From NCBI GenBank assembly GCA_020831885.1, contig JAFIFU010000004.1, forward strand, positions 62,001-126,000: DNA of 64,000 nucleotides, written 5' to 3'. The translations under genes and the position numbers were made by a program. Below are positions 52,710 to 60,016 of this stretch, piece after piece. The notes under the pieces are model-generated. The model did no database searches, was not told the origin of the DNA, and saw nothing but the letters and a program-made list of their open reading frames with translations. Position 1 is the stretch's first letter, and each line of letters begins with the position of its first letter. Source of the stretch: Ectothiorhodospiraceae bacterium. GTDB taxonomy: Bacteria > Pseudomonadota > Gammaproteobacteria > Nitrococcales > Aquisalimonadaceae.

Positions 52710-54145
52710 GCCGGCCCTCCGGTCATGGCATCCCCGGACAGCAGGTGTTCCAGCACCGGCGCCGCCAGCCCCAGGCCCAGGGCCAGCAGGGCCAGCACGA
52801 ACGCCGGCAGCGCCCCGGGCAGCCCCCCTCCCCCGGCCGGCGGCACCGGAGCCGCCGGCCGTATCACCACGGACAGCATCCGGAACACGTACACCGCCGT
52901 GAGCAGGGTACCCAGCAGGATGGCCGCCACCCAGACCCAGCCGCCGGCGGCCAGCGCCCCCTGCAGCATCCACCACTTGCCCAGAAAACCGCCGGAGGGC
53001 GGCAGACCGATGAGACTGGCACCGGCGAGCACCAGCGCCAACCAGGGCAGCACCACCCCCGCACCCATGCCGCCCAGGGCATCCAGCCGGTCATGCCCGT
53101 GGGCCCGGGCGATACTGCCGGCGGCGAGAAACAGGCCGGCTTTCGCCAGCCCGTGGGCCAGCACCAGCACCACGGCGCCCCGCCAGGCGGATTCCGCCCC
53201 GGCCCCCACGGCCAGGGGGATGACCAGGAGCCCGAAACCCAACTGGGACACGGTGGAATAGGCGATCAGCATCTTCAGGCGGCGCTGCACCAGGGCAAGC
53301 AGTCCGCCCCAGAGCATGGCCCCTGTCCCGATGAGGCCGAACAGCCAATCCGGCCCGGGGCCCTGGAGACCGGCAAAGGGCCCGAACCACAGGCGGACCA
53401 GCAGGTACCAGGCGGCGGCCACCACCAGGGCGGACAGGGCGGCACTGACCACCGTGGGCGCCCTGCCGTGGGCGGAAGGCAGCCAGAAATGCAGTGGAAA
53501 CACGGCCGCCTTGAGCAGGAGGCCGAGGCAGATCAGTCCGGCCCCCAGGGCCGAGGGCAGATCCGGTTCCAGCGCTCCGGCGATCAATCCCAGATCCAGC
53601 GCGCCGTAGCGGCCATAGAGCAGCGCTACCCCCATCAGGTACACGGTGGAACCCAGCAGCGAGGCCAGCAGGTAACGCCAGGCCGCGGGCAGCGCACCAC
53701 CTCCCGCCATGGCAATCAGCGCCACTGCGGCCAGCGCCAGCACTTCCAGCGCCACGTACAGGTTGAACAGATCCGCCCCCAGGAAAAGCGCGTTCAACGC
53801 CCCCCAGAGGAACAGCCACAGCGGCCAGAAGAACGGCTGATCCAGGCCCTCAACGGCCCGATGGGCCGCACCTGCGCTGCCCACGATGGCAGTCAGCAGC
53901 AGGAGGCTTGCGCTCAGGCCGTCCACCTGCCAGCCGATACCCAGGGGCGGCGCCCACCCACCCAGATCCTGACTCCATCCGCCCCCCACCATGACGGCAT
54001 AGGCAACACCGGACGCCGCACCCAGCATGCCGGCCGCACATGCCGCCGTGACAGCCGTGGCAGCCCGTGGATACACGAAGGTCAGGATGGCCCCCAGCAG
54101 GGGCAGACCCACCAGCAGGACGACAAGCGATTCCGGCTGGATCAC
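52706..54145 (-). CDS. mrpD: Mrp antiporter subunit D
   Basis: Main proton-channel subunit of the multi-subunit cation/proton antiporter, 479 residues, starting with GTG at 54145 and overlapping mrpC by four bases (GTGA). Family motifs: ADLFNLYVALEVLALAAVALIA (Glu in TM5), LLKAAVFPLHFWLPSAHGRAPTVVSAALSALVVAAAWYLLVR (Lys, His and the SALLV motif), IAYSTVSQLGFGLLVI, LAHGLAKAGLFLAAG, and GLPPSGGFLGKWWML. All residues expected for proton transfer are visible. It overlaps the second MrpD-like gene, so the two are likely assembled together. Confidence 0.9.
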   Translation of the reverse strand: MIQPESLVVLLVGLPLLGAILTFVYPRAATAVTAACAAGMLGAASGVAYAVMVGGGWSQDLGGWAPPLGIGWQVDGLSASLLLLTAIVGSAGAAHRAVEGLDQPFFWPLWLFLWGALNALFLGADLFNLYVALEVLALAAVALIAMAGGGALPAAWRYLLASLLGSTVYLMGVALLYGRYGALDLGLIAGALEPDLPSALGAGLICLGLLLKAAVFPLHFWLPSAHGRAPTVVSAALSALVVAAAWYLLVRLWFGPFAGLQGPGPDWLFGLIGTGAMLWGGLLALVQRRLKMLIAYSTVSQLGFGLLVIPLAVGAGAESAWRGAVVLVLAHGLAKAGLFLAAGSIARAHGHDRLDALGGMGAGVVLPWLALVLAGASLIGLPPSGGFLGKWWMLQGALAAGGWVWVAAILLGTLLTAVYVFRMLSVVIRPAAPVPPAGGGGLPGALPAFVLALLALGLGLAAPVLEHLLSGDAMTGGPA

Positions 54146-54435
54146 CGGCTCTCCTTCCCCGCCGGGGCGGCATTGTTACCCCTGGGGCGGGACAGGCGGA
54201 CCAGCAGCGCCAGGGCCACGGCGGTGGTGCTGACGCTGACCACGATGCCGGTGAGCACGATGGCGTGGGGCACGGAGTCCAGCGGTTCCGCCTGCCGGGC
54301 CAGGGCGACCAGAAACAGGAAAACCGCCGCGGAAAGCACGTTCAAGGAGAGGATCTTGCGCAGCAGATGCCGCGCGACAAACAACCCGTGCAGGCCGATG
54401 ACGAACAGCACACCTGCCAGCACCAGGTAGATCAT
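54142..54435 (-). CDS. mrpC: Mrp antiporter subunit C (NuoK-like)
   Basis: Three-helix membrane subunit related to NuoK, 97 residues. The ATG at 54435 overlaps the upstream stop as ATGA. Sequence features: YLVLAGVLFVIGLHGLFVARHLLRKILSLNVLSAAVFLFLVALA (helices 1-2 with the conserved NVLSxxVxLFLV) and DSVPHAIVLTGIVVSVSTTAVALALLVRL (helix 3 with the PHALVLTGIVV motif). This last motif is diagnostic for MrpC/NuoK. Confidence 0.93.
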   Translation of the reverse strand: MIYLVLAGVLFVIGLHGLFVARHLLRKILSLNVLSAAVFLFLVALARQAEPLDSVPHAIVLTGIVVSVSTTAVALALLVRLSRPRGNNAAPAGKESR

Positions 54436-55376
54436 CGCCGCGCCGCCTCCGGGCCCCAGTGGTCAGGCGGCTGTCCGGCCAGGTACAGCGCTACCAGCGA
54501 CATGGCGATGGACAGCCCCGCCGCCAGTTCCAGCACGAGCACGATCAGGCCGGCCAGCCCGGGCGGGTAGGCAAAAAACGGCTGCCCCAGCGCCATCACG
54601 CCCCAGGCCACTGCGAGCATGGTGGCGAAACCCAGGGACAACAGAATGCGCCAGGGACCCCGGACGCCGCCGGTGAGCCAGGGCTGGGCACCGGCCAGAA
54701 TGGACAGAATGCCACCTGCACCCACCACCGCGCCTGCCGGAAACGCACCTCCGGGCGCGTGGCTTCCCCGCCAGAGCAGGTAGGCGCTCACCAGCACGAA
54801 CATGGGAAACAGGACCCGCCCCAGAGCCGTCAGCGCCGGCGACCGTACCGCAGGGGCGCTGGGCATGGGCATGCGGCCGAGGGACCAGATGGCGATGGTC
54901 GCCAGCAACAGCACCCCGATCTCCAGCAGGGTATCGAAAGCGCGGATGTTGAGCAGCACAGCGGTGACGGGGTTGGCAACGCCGGAATCCGGCAGCACCC
55001 GCCGCACATCGTCCCCCAGCCCCGGCGTGGGCAGCGCCCAGGCGGCCAGGGTGAGCAGTCCCAGCAGGGCTGCGCCCGCCGGGATCCAGAAGTAGAGGTC
55101 CGGCCGTTCCTGCCAGGGCGTCCCCGCCTCGTGGGTGACCGCCAGCCGGCCCAGCGCGGACAGCAGAAGCGCCCCGGTGGCGCCGGCACCGATGGCGGCC
55201 TCCGCCAGCGCGATATCCGGCGCTTCCAGCCGGACCCAGGCCAGCGCCATGAGCAGCCCGAACACGATGAAGCTGATCACGGAGCGGAACAGCCCCGGCG
55301 TGTGCGTGGCCTGCCAGGCCAGCCAGATCAGGGCCCCGGCCAGCAACGCATCGAACACCAGCACCACGCCGCCCAC
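54432..55376 (-). CDS. Fused DUF4040 (MbhD) and MrpB antiporter subunit
   Basis: 314-residue membrane protein joining two Mrp parts. Residues 1-85 are the DUF4040/MbhD domain, the part found at the C-terminus of MrpA elsewhere (FRSVISFIVFGLLMALAWVRLEAPDIALAEAAIGAG). Residues 130-155 (NPVTAVLLNIRAFDTLLEIGVLLLA) resemble the MbhE/MrpA tail, and residues 180-314 are MrpB (GRVLFPMFVLVSAYLLWRGSHAPGGAFPAGAVVGAG). It starts with GTG at 55376, sharing one base with the mrpG stop. The fusion means that the large MrpA protein is split in this operon. Confidence 0.88.
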   Translation of the reverse strand: MGGVVLVFDALLAGALIWLAWQATHTPGLFRSVISFIVFGLLMALAWVRLEAPDIALAEAAIGAGATGALLLSALGRLAVTHEAGTPWQERPDLYFWIPAGAALLGLLTLAAWALPTPGLGDDVRRVLPDSGVANPVTAVLLNIRAFDTLLEIGVLLLATIAIWSLGRMPMPSAPAVRSPALTALGRVLFPMFVLVSAYLLWRGSHAPGGAFPAGAVVGAGGILSILAGAQPWLTGGVRGPWRILLSLGFATMLAVAWGVMALGQPFFAYPPGLAGLIVLVLELAAGLSIAMSLVALYLAGQPPDHWGPEAARR

Positions 55377-55675
55377 TACAACCCCCAGGGTTTCATGCCC
55401 CGGGCCAGCGCCGTGCGGCCGATCAGTCCGGCGCCCGTCGCCGAGGCAATGAGCATCAACACCCAGATGAGAAAGAGCTTCAGCCCGATGGCCAGGCTGC
55501 CGGAAAGAATTGCCAGGCCGAGGCAGACCAGCCCGAGCCCCACGTTATCCGTCTTCGCCAGCGCGTGGAGCCGCGTGTACGCGTCCGGAAAGCGCAGCAG
55601 GCCCAGGGTGCCCAGGAAGAAGAACGGCATGCCCAGCAGCACGCACAGCAGGCCTATGGCATTGGCGAGACTCAT
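55376..55675 (-). CDS. mrpG: Mrp antiporter subunit G
   Basis: 99-residue three-helix membrane protein. MnhG/PhaG signature: GMPFFFLGTLGLLRFPDAYTRLHALAKTDNVGLGLVCLGL, where FPDxYTRLHAxxKxDxxG is the family mark. The ATG at 55675 overlaps the mrpF stop as ATGA. Confidence 0.94.
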   Translation of the reverse strand: MSLANAIGLLCVLLGMPFFFLGTLGLLRFPDAYTRLHALAKTDNVGLGLVCLGLAILSGSLAIGLKLFLIWVLMLIASATGAGLIGRTALARGMKPWGL

Positions 55676-55971
55676 GGCTCCCTGTCCCCTCCGGTCCCGT
55701 CCCCGTCACGGATTTCCAGCTCCGACCAGGCGCGGCCGACAAAGGTCACCACCGCAAGGGCGGCGAGCAGGGCAAGCACCAGCGCCACGTCCAGCAGGGC
55801 GGGGGCGTCCAGGATGAACGCCAGCAACAGCAGGATCACCACCGCCGAGGTGGAGAACATCTCCGCCGCCAGCATGCGGTCGGCGGCCGACGGCCCCCGC
55901 AGCACGCGGGCCAGGCCCACGACGATATTGGCAAGCAGGAGCAGCACCAGGATGGACAGGAACTCAGTCAC
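55672..55971 (-). CDS. mrpF: Mrp antiporter subunit F
   Basis: 99-residue three-helix membrane subunit, starting with GTG at 55971 and overlapping the mrpE end by eight bases. The MnhF mark VVGLARVLRGPSAADRMLAAEMFSTSAVVILLLLAF (RGPxxxDRMLA) is present, followed by DVALVLALLAALAVVTFVGR. Confidence 0.93.
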   Translation of the reverse strand: MTEFLSILVLLLLANIVVGLARVLRGPSAADRMLAAEMFSTSAVVILLLLAFILDAPALLDVALVLALLAALAVVTFVGRAWSELEIRDGDGTGGDREP

Positions 55972-56422
55972 GGGGCTCTCCCTCCAGCAGCTCGCCCACC
56001 AGATGCTCCAGATGTGCCAGCCCGACCAGCGTCCGCTCGGCGTTGCCGATCACGTGCACGGTCATGGCGGTGTCGGTGATGCGCACGCACAGGGTGCCGG
56101 GCATGAGATTGATCAGGTTGGCCAGAAAGACCCGCGACGACCGTGATTCCAGTTGCCAGGGGTAATCCAGCAGCGCGGGGGATAGGGGCCGGCTCGGCTG
56201 CAGGGCGCGCCAGCCCACGTCCAGAGCGCCGCGCAGTGACCACAGGACGAACACCCCGGCGAAGCGCAACAGCACACGCGGTGCCGGGCGCAGGCGCCCG
56301 TTGGCGGGAAACGGGTTCAGCAATGCGGCCATGAACACCGCCGGCAGGCCCCAGCCCCAGGATGCGGCGTCGCCGCCGGCCAGAATCCACCAGACCAGCG
56401 CATAGAGCGACAGCCGGGCCAA
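55964..56422 (-). CDS. mrpE: Mrp antiporter subunit E, start uncertain
   Basis: MnhE family membrane protein. Recognised by LYALVWWILAGGDAASWGWGLPAVFMAALLNPFP (N-terminal helices), RVLLRFAGVFVLWSLRGALDVGWRALQP, and the C-terminal domain RVFLANLINLMPGTLCVRITDTAMTVHVI. No ATG or GTG exists where the family starts: the track ATG at 56656 and the next at 56599 lie inside the upstream tetR gene. A TTG at 56422 gives about 152 residues, close to normal; an unusual start nearer GGGGGGAGG at about 56480 is another option. First gene of the operon, 143 bases after tetR on the same strand. Confidence 0.8.
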   Translation of the reverse strand: MARLSLYALVWWILAGGDAASWGWGLPAVFMAALLNPFPANGRLRPAPRVLLRFAGVFVLWSLRGALDVGWRALQPSRPLSPALLDYPWQLESRSSRVFLANLINLMPGTLCVRITDTAMTVHVIGNAERTLVGLAHLEHLVGELLEGEPRD

Positions 56423-56565
56423 CAGGCCCTTGCCTGCCGCCTGTCGACGGATGGTCGCCCCGATACCGATGTCACCTCCCCCCTGACCTGTGCTGATGGC
56501 CCACCAACCACCGGGCGTCCCCTTCGGGACCGCGCATACCCCGGGCGGGCGCGGGGCACACAGGA

Positions 56566-57201
56566 CTATGCCGGGCGCTGCAACAAGGTCTGAAACCATT
56601 GCTGATAGGCGCGGAAAAGGCGGTCCAGATCCAGGGCGGCGGGGTTCACCTGCCACTGGTAGGCGGTACCGTAGACCACGGAACAGAATGTGGCCGCGAA
56701 CAGTTCCGCGTCTACCCCGGGGTCAATATCACCGGCGGCGATGCCTTCCTTGACCCAGCGCTGGACGTCCCGCCGCTGGGCGGAATGATGTTCACGCAGT
56801 TTCGCGGTGACTTCCGAGGCCTGGCCGATGGACTCGTACCAGAGAATGAGCATGGCGCGGTACTGGTCCGGCGCATTGACCAGGAAGTTGCGGAAGGCCT
56901 CGGTGGCCGCCAGCAATGCCGGAAGCCCCCGTTTGTCTCCCACGGCGCGGGTGAGTTGGGCCACCCAATGGCGGCGTCCGGCGGTCAGGATCTCACGGAA
57001 CAGACCCTCCTTCGACCCGAAGCGGTAGCTGGCGAGCCCGCGACTGTAGCCGGCCAACTCGCCCACATCCTTCAGCGTGGTTTTCTGGGGCCCCCGCTCG
57101 ATGAGCAGCTTGATACCCGCTTCCAGCATGCGCTGGCTGGATTCCTCCGACCGCTCGGCCTGGGTCCGTCTCCTGCGTACCGCGGCACCCTGTACTCCCA
57201 T
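56566..57201 (-). CDS. TetR-family transcriptional regulator
   Basis: Repressor of 211 residues. The ATG at 57201 has GGGGAG upstream and is preferred to the GTG at 57228. The N-terminal helix-turn-helix reads MLEAGIKLLIERGPQKTTLKDVGELAGYSRGLASYRFGSKEGLF, in the standard TetR form. The ligand domain contains FRNFLVNAPDQYRAMLILWYES and DAELFAATFCSVVYGTAYQWQVNP, which resembles regulators of fatty-acid or acyl-CoA genes. It lies between a crotonase operon and the Mrp operon, with a large palindrome 104 bases before its start. The likely targets are itself and the upstream acyl-CoA genes; control of mrp is also possible. Confidence 0.88.
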   Translation of the reverse strand: MGVQGAAVRRRRTQAERSEESSQRMLEAGIKLLIERGPQKTTLKDVGELAGYSRGLASYRFGSKEGLFREILTAGRRHWVAQLTRAVGDKRGLPALLAATEAFRNFLVNAPDQYRAMLILWYESIGQASEVTAKLREHHSAQRRDVQRWVKEGIAAGDIDPGVDAELFAATFCSVVYGTAYQWQVNPAALDLDRLFRAYQQWFQTLLQRPA

Positions 57202-57304
57202 GACCTCTCCCCTCTCCGCATGGGACACACGGTCGCCATGCGTTCCTGTAGAGCGCTTTCCAGGTTTTCATCATGTGTTCCCAAGCACCTGGGACCTGGT
57301 CAGG

Positions 57305-57346
57305 CCAGACAAGAACTTGCTTTAGACAAGCAAAATTCTTGTCTGG
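57305..57346. promoter_or_regulatory. Large nested palindrome, probable TetR operator
   Basis: Outer arms CCAGACAAGAA (57305-57315) and TTCTTGTCTGG (57336-57346) are perfect complements; inner arms TTGCTT and AAGCAA flank TAGAC. Together they form arms of about 18 bases with one indel. It lies in an AT-rich patch upstream of tetR. It could be one long or two overlapping operator sites. The link to the TetR protein is by position. Confidence 0.65.
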
Positions 57347-57372
57347 ACGTTACTGAATCTACCACAGAAGAG

Positions 57373-57400
57373 CGAGACGGTGCCATTTGGCACCGTCTCG
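57373..57400. terminator. Perfect 13-base hairpin downstream of the crotonase gene
   Basis: CGAGACGGTGCCA and TGGCACCGTCTCG are exact complements with two bases between (or 12 base pairs with a four-base loop). It lies 75 bases beyond the crotonase stop on the minus strand, between that gene and the tetR promoter. There is no U-run on either side, so it may be a Rho-assisted terminator or another regulator site. Confidence 0.5.
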
Positions 57401-57475
57401 TCAAGGAAACACTGTTCTATTCGCAGGGCGCTCTGCGGAGCCATTCGAGCAGGCTGGCAAGGCGCTCGCGCGCTG

Positions 57476-58261
57476 TCAGGCATCCGGCCAGTTGTACAGC
57501 GGCGGCTGCTTGGCAACGAACCGTTCCACCGCTTCCTTGTGGCTGGGACTGGTAAACGCCACCGTCTGCCCCGCCGCCTCGATCTCCAGCATGGTCTGCA
57601 GATCATTCAGGGTGGAGCTGTTCAAGCCGCGTTTCGCCAGGCTCACGGCGGTGGGCGAGGCGTTCAGCAGACTCTCCGCCAGCGTCCGGGTGCGCTGCTC
57701 AAGCTGCTCCCGCTCATGCACTTCCAGCACGATGCCGAGGTCACGCGCCTCCTCGGCCCCCACGGCCCTCGCCGAGAACACCAGTTCCTTCGCCCGTTGC
57801 AGCCCGACGACCCTGGGAAGCGTGTACATGGCGGCGCAATCCGGAATGAGACCGATCTTGATGAAGGCCATGCTGAACCGCGCCTGCGGGGTGGCCAGCA
57901 CGAAATCGGCGGCCAGCGCCATACCGAAACCGGCCCCGTAGGCAACTCCGTCCACGGCGGCGATCACCGGCTTGTCCAGGTTGATCAGTTCGGTCACCCA
58001 GACATGGATTCGTTTCATCCGCGCCCGGCGCGCGGGAATGTCGCCGGCGTGCTGGAGCATGCCCTTGATATCGCCGCCGGAGCAGAAATCACCTCCGGCC
58101 CCTCGCAGCACCAGCACCCGGATGTCGGCGTCGTCCCTGACCCGTGTGATGACTTCGGTGATCTCTTGGGACATGGCCTCATTGAGGGCGTTCTTGCTTT
58201 CCGGCCGGTTCAGGGTCAGCCAGGCTATGCCGTTTTCCACTGTGAAATCGATTGCTTCCAT
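57476..58261 (-). CDS. Enoyl-CoA hydratase/isomerase (crotonase) family protein
   Basis: 261 residues; ATG at 58261, directly behind the dehydrogenase gene (54 bases). Crotonase marks: WLTLNRPESKNALNEAM, LVLRGAGGDFCSGGDIKGM (first oxyanion-hole element), AVDGVAYGAGFGMALAADFVLAT (second), FIKIGLIPDCAAMYTLPRVVG, where the usual PxxGG loop reads PDCAAMY, and the end KEAVERFVAKQPPLYNWPDA. The PDCAA loop is common in PaaG-like isomerases, so isomerase activity is possible. Last gene of the leftward acyl-CoA operon. Confidence 0.9.
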   Translation of the reverse strand: MEAIDFTVENGIAWLTLNRPESKNALNEAMSQEITEVITRVRDDADIRVLVLRGAGGDFCSGGDIKGMLQHAGDIPARRARMKRIHVWVTELINLDKPVIAAVDGVAYGAGFGMALAADFVLATPQARFSMAFIKIGLIPDCAAMYTLPRVVGLQRAKELVFSARAVGAEEARDLGIVLEVHEREQLEQRTRTLAESLLNASPTAVSLAKRGLNSSTLNDLQTMLEIEAAGQTVAFTSPSHKEAVERFVAKQPPLYNWPDA

Positions 58262-58315
58262 TGGATTCCTCGTTTCAAGATTCGCCGTTGGCTTTCTGGG
58301 ACGCGCGCCCGCCGT

Positions 58316-59599
58316 TCAGGCACGCCGTTTGTTCGGGCCGGCATAACCGAACAGGAAGGCGGCGACTTTCCGCATCTGGATCTCCTCCGCCCCCTCGGTG
58401 ATGCGGTAACGCCGGTGATGCCGGTAGATGTGCTCGAAGGGCTTGTGCCGGGAATAGCCCAGACCACCGTGCACCTGCATGGCCCGGTCGGCGGCCTCGC
58501 AGCAGAGCCGGTTCGCCCAGTAGTTGCACATGGCCACCTTGTCCGAGAGCTGCCTGGCGATCTCGGGCTTGGGCAACTGGTCCATCTGCCAGGCGGTCTT
58601 GCGGATCAGCAGCCGCAGCATTTCCACCTGGGTTGCCAGTTCCACCAGCGGGAACTGGATCGCCTGGTTGCGGGCCAGTTCCTGCCCGAAGGGTTTGCGC
58701 TCCCGGGCGTAGGCGACACTCTCGCGGATGCAGAAGTCCGCCGCCCCAAGGCTGGAGGCGGCCTGACGGATGCGGTTCTCGTGGACAAAGTGCTGGGCGA
58801 CCATGAGCCCGTCATCCACCTCCCCCAGCACCGCGGACTCCGGCACCCAGACGTCGGTGAAACTCACCCGGGGGTGATCGGTGGGCATGTTGAAGGTCCA
58901 CAGGTACTCCTCGATCACCACGCCTTCGGCATCCGCCGGCACCATGAACGTGGTGATGCCCTTGGCGTCCCCGTCCTTGCCACTGGTGCGGGCGAACAGG
59001 GCGCAATGGGTGGCGGTGTGCATCCCGGTGGTCCACATTTTCTCGCCGTTGATCAACCAGCCCGGCCGGCCGTCCCGGGTCTGGCGCTTGCCGACGGTTT
59101 CCATGAAGGTCGCATCGGAGCCGTGTCCGGGTTCAGTCAGGCCGAAGGTGACCCGACGCGTGCCGTTAAGCACACCCGGGATGAACTCCTCACGCTGTTC
59201 CTGGGTGCCGAAATCCCGGAACACCAGCACCAACGGCAGGTTGGCCACGATGGAGTGCTCGGTCTGCAGATCGTTATGCAAGCCCAGCCCCTTGGCCGCC
59301 AGATGCTCCCGGATCACCGCCATCCACAGGTGTGAGCCGTTGCTGCCTCCGAACTCCTCCGGCAGGGAGAAGCGATAGTGGCCAGCCTCGTCGGCCACTT
59401 GCTTGGCCTGCCCCATCAGCGCTTCCCACTCGGGCCGCGGCAGGCCGCCGTTGTCGAAGTCGGTACGGGCCCACTCGCGCCGATGGTCGAAGAAGCGGAT
59501 GTTGTCATCCGCCTGCTCCAGGGGCTTGATTTTCTGCTGGATGAAGGCATCCAGCTCGTCCAGATAGGCGGTCAGCTCCGCCGGCACCGTGAAATCCAT
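58316..59599 (-). CDS. Acyl-CoA dehydrogenase
   Basis: 427-residue acyl-CoA dehydrogenase, longer than the common 380 because of an extended N-terminus (LDAFIQQKIKPLEQADDNIRFFDHRREWARTDFDNGG), a feature of long-chain or ACAD10/11-like types. Main motifs: FSLPEEFGGSNGSHLWMAVI, VTFGLTEPGHGSDATFM, WLINGEKMWTTGMHTATHCALFART, VSFTDVWVPESAVLG, FVHENRIRQAASSLGAADFCIRESVAYARERKPFGQELARNQ, and VHGGLGYSRHKPFEHIYRHHRRYRITEGAEEIQMRKVAAFL. The last part holds the TEGAEEIQ form with the likely catalytic Glu. It lies three bases after the DUF6285 gene. Confidence 0.92.
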   Translation of the reverse strand: MDFTVPAELTAYLDELDAFIQQKIKPLEQADDNIRFFDHRREWARTDFDNGGLPRPEWEALMGQAKQVADEAGHYRFSLPEEFGGSNGSHLWMAVIREHLAAKGLGLHNDLQTEHSIVANLPLVLVFRDFGTQEQREEFIPGVLNGTRRVTFGLTEPGHGSDATFMETVGKRQTRDGRPGWLINGEKMWTTGMHTATHCALFARTSGKDGDAKGITTFMVPADAEGVVIEEYLWTFNMPTDHPRVSFTDVWVPESAVLGEVDDGLMVAQHFVHENRIRQAASSLGAADFCIRESVAYARERKPFGQELARNQAIQFPLVELATQVEMLRLLIRKTAWQMDQLPKPEIARQLSDKVAMCNYWANRLCCEAADRAMQVHGGLGYSRHKPFEHIYRHHRRYRITEGAEEIQMRKVAAFLFGYAGPNKRRA

Positions 59600-59602
59600 G
59601 AT

Positions 59603-60010
59603 TCAGTCTCCTCGTATCGCATCCCAGGCCCGCAGACCTTCCGCGTAGCCGGAATATTTCGGTTGATCCACAGCCAGTTGGTGCAGGCTGAGTTCCCAGA
59701 GAAAATCCATCACCACCGTATCGGTCTCGTTCAGCCGCCCTTCCGCCAGGGCGTCACAGAGGCGCTCATACAGCACTTCCGCGCCGGGCGAATCGCCCTC
59801 CCCGGCCAGCCCGGGAAGGGCCAGCAGGCGTTCCCGCTCCTGAGCGGGAAAAGCGCGCAACTGCTCCACCTCCCGGCGCACGATGTCCAGGGCATTGGCC
59901 GCCACCCGCGCATGGAAGGCCCGTGCGCCATCCACATTGGGCATGATCTCGCTGCGCAGGAACGCCGTGACCACCTCTAGCAACTGCGTGATATCGGGGT
60001 GCTGTTGCAT
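59603..60010 (-). CDS. DUF6285-like protein
   Basis: 135-residue helical protein of unknown function: ITQLLEVVTAFLRSEIMPNVDGARAFHARVAANALDIVRREVE at the N-terminus, then VLYERLCDALAEGRL. Proteins of this kind are regularly encoded between a phosphotransferase and an acyl-CoA dehydrogenase in proteobacteria and actinobacteria, as here (six bases to one and three to the other). It may be a partner of the phosphotransferase. No catalytic motif is visible. Confidence 0.7.
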   Translation of the reverse strand: MQQHPDITQLLEVVTAFLRSEIMPNVDGARAFHARVAANALDIVRREVEQLRAFPAQERERLLALPGLAGEGDSPGAEVLYERLCDALAEGRLNETDTVVMDFLWELSLHQLAVDQPKYSGYAEGLRAWDAIRGD

Positions 60011-60016
60011 GGCTTG

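Noticed and set aside
54432-55376. Frameshift suspected in the MrpB region because of two domain types
   Set aside because: The frame is continuous and both parts are well conserved, so it is a true domain fusion.
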